From: Leucocoprinus leucothites
Taxonomy: Eukaryota; Basidiomycota; Agaricomycetes; Agaricales; Agaricaceae
DNA: 64,000 nucleotides
Assembly: GCA_013368445.1 (NCBI GenBank)
Contig: JAACJO010000024.1
Span: 1-64,000 of the forward strand
Direction of reading: 5' to 3'
Shown: in pieces, positions 1 to 9,200 of the stretch
Layout: every line of letters starts with the position of its first letter
Numbering within the stretch: position 1 is the stretch's first letter
The notes under the pieces: model-generated
What the model was told of the DNA's origin: nothing
Databases searched by the model: none
Seen by the model: only the letters and a program-made list of their open reading frames with translations
Program-made: the position numbers and the translations under genes

Positions 1-1219
1 GGTTCGTTGATTCCGATGATCGCTGCTCACGCGCCTGACCGGCACATGTACTAGCACCTATCGCATGGCCTATTGCGAAACTTCTCGATTGGATCCTTGG
101 AGCCAATGAGCAGCACACTTACAAAAAGGCTGAGCTCAAGTCCTTCCTCCAATTCCACCGTACTGGTGAAGAACCTTTACGGGATGATGAGATTAATATC
201 TTGAATGGAGTCTTGGAGTTGAATACCAAAAACGTTGAGACGATTATGACACCTCTGAAGGTACGCCATGAAATTTCCAGCCGTAGAGCTCATTTTAAGT
301 GATCAATAGGATACTGTTGTTCTAAGTGCCGATGCGATTCTCGACCACAAGGCAGTTGATGCCATGTGGGTTCCAGCATATTTCACGACTTCTTCCTTTG
401 ACTTAACTTTTCGAGCGCAGTCTACTGAGTGGCTATTCTCGCTTCCCGGTTCATGAGCCTGGAAATCCCTTGGCTTTTATTGGGTTGTTGTTGGTCAAGA
501 AGGTCTGTAACTCCAACTACCGTTCAACACACGTTGACATATATTGAAATTTAGCTTCTGAATTATGATCCCAGCAAAGCGCTTCCTGTCTCTGCCTTCC
601 CATTATCAATTCTTCCAGAGGCACTCCCTTCTATCAACTGTTTCCAGGCCCTTGATTATTTGTAAGATTGTCCCCGCTCATTCTGAAATCTAGGCTAACC
701 CTACAATTCAGCCAAACCGGACGAGCTCATCTTCTTTTGATTAGCCGAACACCTGGGAAGCCTGGGTGCTATTGGAGTCATCACCCTCGAAGGTATGGGG
801 TCCCCATATTCTTCGTGTGAAAGCACCTGGCTGATTGTACTGGCTTCCGACTATTGTGCGCTCAAAGATATCATAGAAGTGAGTTCTTTGTACACTGTAT
901 AGGAAAGTTAACTCTTAATGTGTCTTAGGAAATTCTATCTGAAGAGATTGTTGATGAGACGGATCGATATGAAGATAATCAAAGTAAAAAACGTGCAAAA
1001 CGATTGACCACAGCTGCGGTCATGCGAGGGTGGGTCATTCCCCACGCCATTATCTGCAATACCGAAAGTTGACACTCTTTGGACAGGATTGTGGAACGCC
1101 GTATACGTGACGCTTCGATAGACAATGACCGGACACCTCTTCTCAACGGCTCTGGGAGGAGGCCTAGTAGTGTTGGGTACGGAGCTACGAGATCCGAGTC
1201 GCCCACCAGAGACCAGTGA
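1..1219 (+). CDS. DUF21/CBS-domain (Mam3/CNNM-like) protein, 3' part
   Basis: This is the C-terminal part of a membrane protein of the Mam3/CNNM group, which in yeast sits in the vacuolar membrane and affects metal handling. The gene starts left of the window; the first visible exon begins near 54 after a TAG acceptor. Read through GT-AG introns it gives KLLDWILGANEQHTY, then TYKKAELKSFLQFH and LELNTKNVETIMTPL, which is the typical linker into a CBS pair. It continues with SGYSRFPVHEPGNPLAF and GVITLE, then a charged tail ending SESPTRDQ with TGA at 1217-1219. The DUF21 membrane domain is not in the window. The reading frame breaks at 764-766: KPG and the expected AIGVITLE lie in different frames, consistent with one extra G in CCTGGGTGC. 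That may be real decay or a sequence error. The family call is solid; intactness is uncertain. Confidence 0.75.
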
Positions 1220-2089
1220 TTTGGGTTCTCGCCGAGATCAGTTTGTTGAAGGTGGTCGCGGGTGGACTTCGGCGTACAGACACCTGTGATCAATCAGTGT
1301 AGATGATCCTTGGTTTATGTGCGGCTGTGGAGCACCTATCATCGAATTCCCTAGGTGTCGTCATCGTTGTCTTTACCTCGACATTGGTTCTTATCTTTCT
1401 CATTGACTTCCTATCATGTATCTGATCCATATCTAAATCCTGTTTCCCCACCAAAAAATGACATTCAAATTATGCCTAGAGAATCTCCTGGAACACAAGA
1501 CGTCTACTCCCACTACGCCCGAGCTCAACAGGAGTACGTTCAAACGGTGGTCAGTCCGTTGACAAGTATCATCTATTGGAATGAATAGAACGATTGATAC
1601 AGCTAGTGCTAATATGAGGTGTGATCTGAAAACGACATCAGGGACGAGCTGTGGAACTCTGAAGGCGATCTGGCCCCGGGATGGGGACAGAAACAGGCTT
1701 TCCTTTCACGCTGTACTATGATAGGTTCCAGAACTAGTTCAACGGATAGTGGTCCCTGGGGTCACTGTCACGCTCGTAAAATGCCGAGAGTCTGGTTCGA
1801 TTCCGAGCTGAGAGGTCAGACATGAGTTTGCTGGGTGACCTGTGATTGAAGGACGCTCGCTGGTATTATTCCGATTAAGGACTCATGCGATGAAGGTGGC
1901 ACATGGATCCTTCATTTTAGCACTTGAACGCTGAACATTAAGTAGATATGACAAACAAGTATGGTTGATCCACGACTTGATTGGCCTCTGAGACGATTCT
2001 GAAGGATCCGCTCTGTTCAAATGGTTTTCGATATAATACAAGGCATACTCGTGTATTTTACAAAAAAAAATTCTTGGTGTTGTGAACGC
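1220..2089. other. Intergenic, convergent 3' ends
   Basis: This stretch separates the 3' ends of two convergent genes. It has only short open frames with no recognisable protein, and I see no repeat or RNA gene in it. Confidence 0.5.
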
Positions 2090-3126
2090 CTAGGTAAACC
2101 TGCGGAGGAAGCTTGCCGCTGTCGCTGCGGCCTCCTCCTTTGCCCACCCTATTAATGGAACAGACGTAATTGAGCAAGTTGACTATTAAGTGTAAGTTTT
2201 CGACGGTACTTACTGCTGTTCTCAACCTCGGGATCGCCCCGAGTCGTAAATCCAGGTGCGACTCCAGAGAATAAACGAAGGTGGTATGTAGCCCCGATCT
2301 CCTGCAATATGGCTTCAGCTCGGTGCCTGAATGCAGGAGGGAAGGCGTCATCTGTCTCTGAAATCAGGGTGAGTGTCAAGTGCGTCAATCATAAGGATAG
2401 ACAAGGCGTCTTACCCGCCGCCAGAATGAGGAGGGGGTCTAAATTACCGAAGATCAGTCTAATTGCTGCGAAACTGAGCACTGATTGAACTCACTCTTAA
2501 CTTTACGGAATTGACCTTCAGTAAGGGGTCCAGGGTGCGAGAAACCAGCTGCGAAATAAGACTGAGCCTGATGGTATAAGTTCAAGTATGTATCAACTTA
2601 CCGGCTACAACCTGGTCTGTCCCAGCCATATCCAACGCATATGTGGCACCAAACCAGTATCCGATTGCGGCGTACTTCTTATTAGTACCGTAATGCTCCC
2701 GCACAGCTCTGATCCAAGCAGGTATCTCTGCATCGGCGCGACTTCGTGCGGCCTCGATCCATGTTTTTATATCAAAGTCTGCTTCTGGATGTTTGTGGAT
2801 CCCATCGCCGAAGAAATAATCGACGCCCAAAACCAAGAAGCCTGCAACAGGAGTGTGTAAATGCTGACTCGTCTAAGGAGAAAAAGTACTCGCGACACAC
2901 CGTTTTCCGCGAAGTAATCCTGTAGCAGCTGGTTGTTGATAAAGAAGGGACCAAAGGCGTCTGGGAAGAAGAGTATGATGCCTTTCGCCTCTCCGGATTT
3001 CGGCTCAGAAACGTATGTAGACAAACCCCCAAACTCGAGGGTCTTTCCAACAGGCTCGCCGGTATGTTTCACACCTTTGACGCAGTGATCACTGTGGGGG
3101 CCCGCAATCGGTTTGCTGCTAGACAT
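2090..3126 (-). CDS. AIM2-like dienelactone hydrolase family protein, catalytic residues lost
   Basis: An alpha/beta-hydrolase of the dienelactone hydrolase family, cytosolic and about 250 aa, close to the usual length. The start at 3126 gives MSSSKPIAGPHSDHCVKGVK, the standard beginning of fungal AIM2-like proteins. Exon 1 runs 2901-3126; later exons give FLVLGVDYFFGDGIHKH, then KKYAAIGYWFGATYALDMA, FSHPGPLTEGQF, ISETDDAFPPAFR and VAPGFTTRGDPEVENS, ending RWAKEEAAATAASFLRRFT. The family nucleophile motif is G-Y-C-F-G; here the Cys is Trp (TGG). The family G-V-x-H-G-F motif has Pro in place of the catalytic His. The Asp in SETDDAF is kept. The fold therefore looks intact but the triad is broken, so hydrolase activity is unlikely. 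It could be a young pseudogene or a non-catalytic binding protein. The last intron (GTAAGT...ATTAATAG) is needed to reach the family C-terminus. Confidence 0.82.
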
Positions 3127-3180
3127 GGTAGTTGCTGTAGCGTAGTGGGATCGATGAGGGTAAATTACTGATCAGTGATA

Positions 3181-4050
3181 CAGTCGAAGCTCTTATAACC
3201 TATAGCTGTCAAAACCGATAATCTGTCGTATCCGTAGTTGGAAGCCTTGACCAAATTGGTTTGCGGGGATTTGGCCCCATAACGACAATCTTTAATATCT
3301 GATAACTGATAGGTGTTTCATGGTACCATAACCGATAGCGCCTGCGGGGCGCCCATACCCTGCCTGGTTTCTATCCACCAGGATCACCCTTTAATTACAG
3401 TTTTTGTATTAACTAGTGCTGGCAATGAAAAAAAAATCTGATTGTCCATTAGTCTACCTCACATTTTCACTGTACAGTCAGCCCTCACATTAATGACGGC
3501 CATTTCTATTGAAGTCTTGGAGAAACAAGTTCAACCACGAAGGGAAGCCCTCGAGACCGCCTTGGCCAAAAGCAGCCAATTTCAGTGACTGAATGTCTGT
3601 AGATGCACTCTTGAACCCAGAAGATGAAGATTTTATTGCTGAACAGGTCAGAGTTAGCTGCTGCTGGAGGGGAGTTGCCTGGTGTGGATGCCAGATGGTG
3701 TGAGTCGGAGGATGTTCCGACCCGCCGTGATTATCTTCATGCTCAGACAACTATTCAACAATACCTGGCTCACTCCGAGCACTCAAAGCTCAGCCAGCAG
3801 CTTGATAATGCTTTAAGAGCCTACACTCATGAAGTCCGCCTCACTCAGACCATTTCTCTCAAGGTCACTTCTCTCACTGACTATTTCTCTTCGAAGACTT
3901 GACTTCGCTGCCTTTGGCGCCCATATATTGTTTTCAAAAATAAAATAAAATAAAGTATCTATTTTCCTACCTTTTTCAAACCTGATAAGCTGTCATAACC
4001 GATAACGCCAGGGGGTGACGGAAGCCTATCGGTTAAGAGAGATTCGACTG
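3181..4050. mobile_element. Degenerate pogo/Tigger-like DNA transposon, TA-flanked
   Basis: The ends are inverted repeats beginning CAGTCGAA (left CAGTCGAAGCTCTTATAACC, right end ...GAGATTCGACTG), bounded by TA at 3179-3180 and 4051-4052. A CAGTCGAA start with TA target duplications is typical of pogo/Tigger/Fot1 elements of the Tc1/mariner superfamily. Inside, the phrase ATAACCGATA recurs. At about 870 bp it is too short for a full transposase, and only the transposase tail survives, so this is an internally deleted, non-autonomous copy. Confidence 0.7.
3624..3902 (+). pseudogene. Remnant of pogo/Tigger transposase, C-terminus
   Basis: An open frame of 92 codons inside the TA-flanked element. 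Its end, ISLKVTSLTDYFSSKT, resembles the C-terminal tail common in pogo/Tigger transposases (S-L-K-Q-T-S-I-T-D-F-F). The segment before it, TTIQQYLAHSEHSKLSQQL, matches the usual 'one more helix then tail' arrangement. The DDE catalytic core, DNA-binding CENP-B-type domains and start are absent. The strand of this frame sets the orientation of the element. It is unlikely to be translated into anything functional. Confidence 0.5.
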
Positions 4051-4081
4051 TAATACGTGTATTTTTAGATTTCCATGAGTA

Positions 4082-4467
4082 CTGTAGGATCCTTAAATTC
4101 GAAAAGCAAGTCACGTCACGAAAAGCCGTTTTGGCGTTCGGTCATCTCGGAGTCACGCCCAAAATTCGTCCTGCTTTTCGCGGTGGGACCAAAATGTCAC
4201 GGAATTTTATTTGAATAAAAATGCATTTCTGCCTTTCCCTCTCACATTGCTTCCTGATTCTAACACCCTCTCTGTTTTTGTTTACCTTTTACACGCCTGT
4301 CATAACCGATCCTTGGCACAATCCCTAGGCAATCAAATCTCAATCCTATTCACAATTTCTATCAACGCTTTTGGTTTGTCACGGTCCCCAGGCCGTTGCT
4401 TTTCGTGACCAAACCTGCTTTTCGGTCACAGCCGCAACCTCTGCTTTTCGAATTAAGGATCCTACAG
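4082..4467. mobile_element. MITE-like element, TA-flanked
   Basis: A 386 bp element with inverted ends: left CTGTAGGATCCTTAAATTCG and right CGAATTAAGGATCCTACAG, differing by one A. It is bounded by TA at 4080-4081 and 4468-4469. CGAAAAGC/GCTTTTCG motifs repeat just inside both ends. No coding capacity is seen. It lies 30 bp from the pogo-like element but its ends are different, so it is a separate family. Confidence 0.65.
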
Positions 4468-4668
4468 TAGTATCGAACAGATATGCTTTCGGCAGGAACA
4501 GCATGTTGATTTATCATTACGATTACATGACGCAAGGCGTACATTCGATGATGATCAAGTGTGATAGCGGGTGCAGAGCCGTAAACAGGTAGCTCACCAA
4601 AACATCAGCTGAAGATAGCAACACCGAAATAACAAACGCACAACAGGAGACCGGACAATTAACCAAAA

Positions 4669-6169
4669 TCATGTGTACAGTTCAAACCAACTTGGTAACA
4701 AATCCCAAACCTCTTCTCTAGCTTTGGCCACGGCCTTGGCGAAATCGACCTTGCACATAGTGCACATCCTCAACCCACATTTCTTTTCTTCCCCTCCATC
4801 GCCACCTTCTCCATTCGTGCCGTTTGCACTTCCGCCAGCGGCATCAGCAGTCGTGAAATCAGTCCTGGACAGCATTTCCAATGCCTGTACGAGCGTGAAG
4901 AGTGGATCTGCGTCACGACCACACGCGATCCCACCAACGGACCTCAATATATTAAGCATGATATAATAGAAGGACTCTGTGCAATGAACTTGTAGCATCG
5001 CGTTGTGTCGATTCAGACAATCTGAAGCTGGCTGACGGTTAGACAGTTCCCTTGAGAGAAATGTGGCGATATATCGTTGGGAGGCTTCACGTCCTCGAAG
5101 AGTTTTGCAGAGAAAGGGGTGAGAGAGCTGCACGGTTTGTGATCCTGAGGTGGACGAGGGTACGGTAGGGGCCACATAAGGGGTGCCTGAGGCTGACACC
5201 GGCAGCTCAATATCAGGTTCGACTGTCTCGGGCTCACCATGTTCAGGTTGTTCTCCGGAGAGGTTTCCAGCTATGATGTCATAAGAAACGAGGGGCTTTC
5301 GAGCGCCGGCGAAGACCTTGCTAGGGCCGTATCGTGAAAGATCGTAGAATGCAGCCGGCAAGATTGCCGGAACTCCCATCTCCAGGGCGAGGTGAATGAC
5401 GAGAATGGGATGTGGACAGGTACCACGAGGCAAGTAACGGCCAGAGTCGTCGGTCGCAGCGGCCTCGCGTTGATCCCACCCATGGAGCGAGGGTGGCCAG
5501 TCGAGATGAAGTCGATGGAGACACCTGATGCGGAGAGGCTCTACCATGTATTTCGTTGATAACCTCAGAACCGCTGCGATTGCAGGAAAGTCGTTGGCTC
5601 GAGGAATTTTGAAATACCTGCAGTTGGTTTATTAATGATCGAAATGAATGATGGGATATAAGATCTCACAAGCCGTCGTATAACGCACTCAAGAAATAGA
5701 ATACATCCGACGGCGAGTCGTGAAACTCAACGCTTGGACAGCCGTCTACAATATCTTGATCATAGGAAGGTGGTTGCGGTAATGCAAATAGTCCCAAGAA
5801 TATCTCTGAATGTCTTTCGAGCTGGCCACGGTGTACTTTGAAGGCGGCCGGACCTGCAATGACCACGACGTTCCCATCATGAAACCAGAAGTCTGAGCGA
5901 ATAAATTCGGAGGCGGAACGAACGCGGCGTTGCGGTGCGGCTGACCTATGCCTTGGGTCCAATGAGTGGGAGTAGGAGCGATAAACCGGTGTTGTGTGAA
6001 CCCGAGAAGGAGAGTATGGGGCGGGACTAAAAATGGGCTTCTCGAGAGTTGATGCTGGCGGCAAATTGGGTTGGGATGGAGCATCGCGCCAGTGAGCTTG
6101 TTGCTCGTGCATTACCCCTCGGGATTGACGATAATGGTGGTGATGATTGCGAGCTGAAGAAGCAGACAA
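4669..6169 (-). CDS. BTB/POZ domain protein
   Basis: A protein of about 480 aa of the BTB type common in Agaricomycetes, presumably a protein-interaction or ubiquitin-ligase adaptor protein. Exon 1 (5670-6169) starts MSASSARNHHHHYRQSRG, a low-complexity head, followed near residue 90 by SDFWFHDGNVVVIAG and FKVHRGQLERHSEIFLGLF, the classic beginning of fungal BTB domains. A 52 nt intron (GTGAGA...CTGCAG) joins DGL to YFKIPRANDFPAIAAVLRL and STKYMVEPLRIRCLHRL, the rest of the BTB fold. The C-terminal half has no motif I recognise; it contains a Ser/Thr/Pro linker, CGLRMCTMCKVDFAKAV and ends SWFELYT. Nothing in the context indicates a substrate. Confidence 0.85.
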
Positions 6170-7221
6170 GAGTGCGCAGAAGGCGTCAAAGGATTACAAG
6201 GTGGACCGCTGGTCTCGTACCAGTAACTCCTATTCAAGTCAGCCATAGAAGTTTATTGGATTTTAGGAGGCGAGAGAGCAATAGTTCGATGTATTCTGTG
6301 GTTTTGTCCATACACGCGGGTGGAGATCACCACGATATCTTGGACAAAACGTGGGGGTAATCTAATGCCGCAAATTCGAGAATCAGATTTCTGACAGCGA
6401 GTGGTCAACGAAACGCATCAAATAAGGTTTACAATGGCCCACCGCAAGGAGAACGTTCAAACCCGACACCAGGCGGGAAATCGACCCGTTTTGCCCATGT
6501 CCCTCACGTACTACTGTACCACGTCAACATAGGAAAAAGCTCTTGCAATGAGTTCGGATTCAAGTTCAGAAAGTTCATACAGGTTCAGGTTCAGGTTCAG
6601 GTTCAGGTTCAGGCTGAAGGGGTGCTGAACTGAACTGAACTGAACTTTGGCACCCCTAGCAACTTGAGGTCAACAGCTCTTGGCGGTATAGAGGGCGGGA
6701 ATGGGTGGGAATGGCAGCACGGCGGCCCTGCATGCATCATTATTGCCATAACCGGTAAGAGGAGGGTGGGCTTCTGGCGCAAATTGATTTGCCTGTCATG
6801 ATGTCATTATCAAGACCTAAGGCCTAAGGAGTGGAAGGCTTCATGAAGCACTAGTAGGGCCTGACTGGTATGTTCCAGTGGCTATGGAGTAGCTTCCTCG
6901 CATACTTGTTGTTGCGCAGTTATTGATGACGTGTGTGAACATATAACCAACAGCAGAGGATGTTATATATTACGTTTGCTGAAAAAGAAATACTGACATA
7001 TAAGATCGGGTTGCTGTAGTATCAGGATGTTTCCCGTGGCTGCTAGGTCTGAGGTATAAGTCCATGGTTGCGGGCTCATAGTATATGTAATGAGGAATAC
7101 ACAAACATTGTTCAAGAGGTAGGAAAAAATTAGACATTGTGGGTGACATACGGACCGGATATCACAAGGGGTTATGTCACACGGGGCGGGCTGCTGCGAC
7201 AATAATTGAACATTCCCAGCG
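6170..7221. other. Intergenic with short tandem repeats
   Basis: No supported gene. It contains the GGTTCA/TGAAC repeat pair listed separately at 6582-6645 and otherwise shows no structure I can name. Confidence 0.45.
6582..6645. repeat. GGTTCA hexamer array facing a TGAAC pentamer array
   Basis: Five perfect GGTTCA units (6582-6611) are followed after about 13 nt by four TGAAC units. GGTTCA reversed is TGAACC, so the two arrays are imperfect complements and could fold into a hairpin. This is probably a microsatellite. Confidence 0.6.
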
Positions 7222-8542
7222 ATGTCAACCGAGCAAGCATCCAAGAAGCGCAAGACCCGATCTAGTTGTAGTAGAATAGAGCTTTCGTCTGCCTTCCTCG
7301 TCCTCCAGAGGTTCAAGGACACCATCACGACACAGACTGAGACTGGCAGCGGCAGTTTCCAGAGCGTTGACAATGATGAGCTAGATGTAGAGGTGGACCG
7401 TGACATGCTTGCCCAGTTGAATGGCCTTCTTCAGTGGATGGACTCCAAGATTAAATCTACGACCAAGGTATACCTTCAAGTTGCATCTTTATTATGAGTG
7501 AGCTAACTCAGGAGCAAGCACCACACGTTCCCCTCTATCACATCTGACGTCCTGAGCGACATACAACTCTCACAGGGACTGCCCCTTACCCTCAAATCCG
7601 ACTGGAAAGAGAGAGTCGAGGCTGCAAGATTGGTTGGTGCAAATCAATTTATGTCTTCTGCGAATATGCGTCAGTGTTTGAACATGCTCCTTCATCTCGT
7701 GGCGAGACCGGTACGTGCCCATACATACGGTCATTCTCAGCCCAACCTGACTTTATCATTAGTCTGAAGCTAGTGCCCGCACCTGGGTTGACGCCTTCCT
7801 CTACCGTGTATCAGCGATGCTTCCACCCGGCAAAAGGATGTCTCTCACTGATATGGAATATACCATCTCACCAGTGACTATACCGACGCTTCGGGGACTG
7901 ATACCACACTAGTTGGCTACAGGGACTACACCGCCATCATTTCCACTCCCAAGATGGCTGGTGAGTTATGCCACATCTTTTCGTCCTAATCTCACGTCCT
8001 GCATGCCCGGAATATTTTCTGAACAACCCGAGGGTGACGGACCTCGCGCGCTACATTGATTCGGTGTTGGTTTTTTTCGTGATCGAAGCGAAATCTAAGG
8101 CAGTGAAACTTCACGATTGCCTTCCTCAAGTTCTCGCAAAATTGTATGCATCTGCGAAGAACCTGAAGTGCGATCCTTGTCCTTCGTTAACTGATTCTGC
8201 TTCAAAGTTAATCGATTGATTTGGACAGGAAAACTCATATACGCGGCGCATTGACAAACGGTTATGAATGGCTGTTTGTTATGCTTACTGTTAATTCAGA
8301 CGGCAAAGGAGCTTCGTATGGAATCTCAGCTCGTTCGTATTCAGCTGCCCCACAGGATGCTGGTGGTGATGTGGTCGTTCCCAACACACTGCCCGACATG
8401 ATAGCTGGCATACTCGCAACCTGGGTACGTTTCTAGTTACTGGAAGCATCTTCACGTGCACTCACTCTACTAGATCCAACATGGCTGTGAAGATATTGGG
8501 CAGGATGATTGGTTCGAGGTGGACGCATCGGTAGATAGATGA
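7222..8542 (+). CDS. Unrecognised protein with possible PD-(D/E)XK-like core
   Basis: I do not recognise a named family with certainty; similar multi-exon proteins occur in Agaricomycete genomes. The start gives MSTEQASKKRKTRSSCSRIE, a basic head that could act as a nuclear signal. Exons joined by GT-AG introns give SKHHTFPSITSDVL-type sequence, LKSDWKERVEAARLVGANQ, VDAFLYRVSAMLPPGK, VGYRDYTAIISTPKMA, DLARYIDSVLVFFVIEAKSK, LPQVLAKLYASAKNLK, IRGALTNGYEWLFVML and WIQHGCEDIGQDDWFEV, ending at TGA 8540-8542. The run VFFVIEAKSK followed by a Gln helix resembles the E-x-K and Q-helix of PD-(D/E)XK nuclease folds; this is inference only. Between about 7845 and 7880 the frame jumps: the DMEYTI frame ends in a stop while SDYTDASGTDTTL lies in another frame. 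The gene may therefore be damaged. Confidence 0.5.
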
Positions 8543-9200
8543 AGATTCGGTTACGAACGATCTCACAAATTTACCCACCCACGAGCCGTGCGCTGATACA
8601 ACTGCTGTATGGATCACCGAGTTCTTGGCATTCCTCACGAGGGACAGAGCCAGTTCGTTGACGGGCACGAATGTACCTATGAATCAATTCGCGACCTACT
8701 ACGTGTTCTATGTCAGAGGTAGAATAGATAGTGGCCGAGTAATTGTCCAGATTTAGAATTGAGAATGTAAATCAAATCAACTTCTTATTATTGTCTCTCG
8801 GCCCGTTATAGAAACTTGTCTGAGAATCAAAATATATCTTATGATCAATGATCGACGATCGACCTCCGACCCTGGTAGGTTGAATTCACCGCTCAGCCTG
8901 AGGCAAATGGAAACGTATAGACGGCCAAGTGTTATGAAAGCGGATTTCCGATTTCAAGCTATGGCACAGATATACTATAACTTCGACTGAGGTTAACATA
9001 GCAAGCCTGTTGGCAACACGAGGGCAATGCCCAAAAGCACGGTACAATGATGCTGTTGGGGGCGCCTATCAAGCAAGCACCCTTTCACCGCCTCGTCCAC
9101 GACTTTGTTAAATACGTCATGGACAATGAGCGGCTCGTGTTGTCACGCTGCTTGCATCCTCTCATCGTTCAACTCGTTTTTTCAACCTTAAGTTAACAAG
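8543..9200. other. Intergenic
   Basis: About 660 bp between two plus-strand genes, presumably carrying the terminator of the first and the promoter of the second. No repeat or further gene is seen. Confidence 0.4.

Noticed and set aside
1790..1815. tRNA-like T-loop phrase GGTTCGATTCC
   Set aside because: No matching acceptor stem, A box or anticodon arm could be found at the right distance.
6582..6645. CRISPR-like repeat array
   Set aside because: Units are directly adjacent without spacers and the DNA is fungal; this is a microsatellite.
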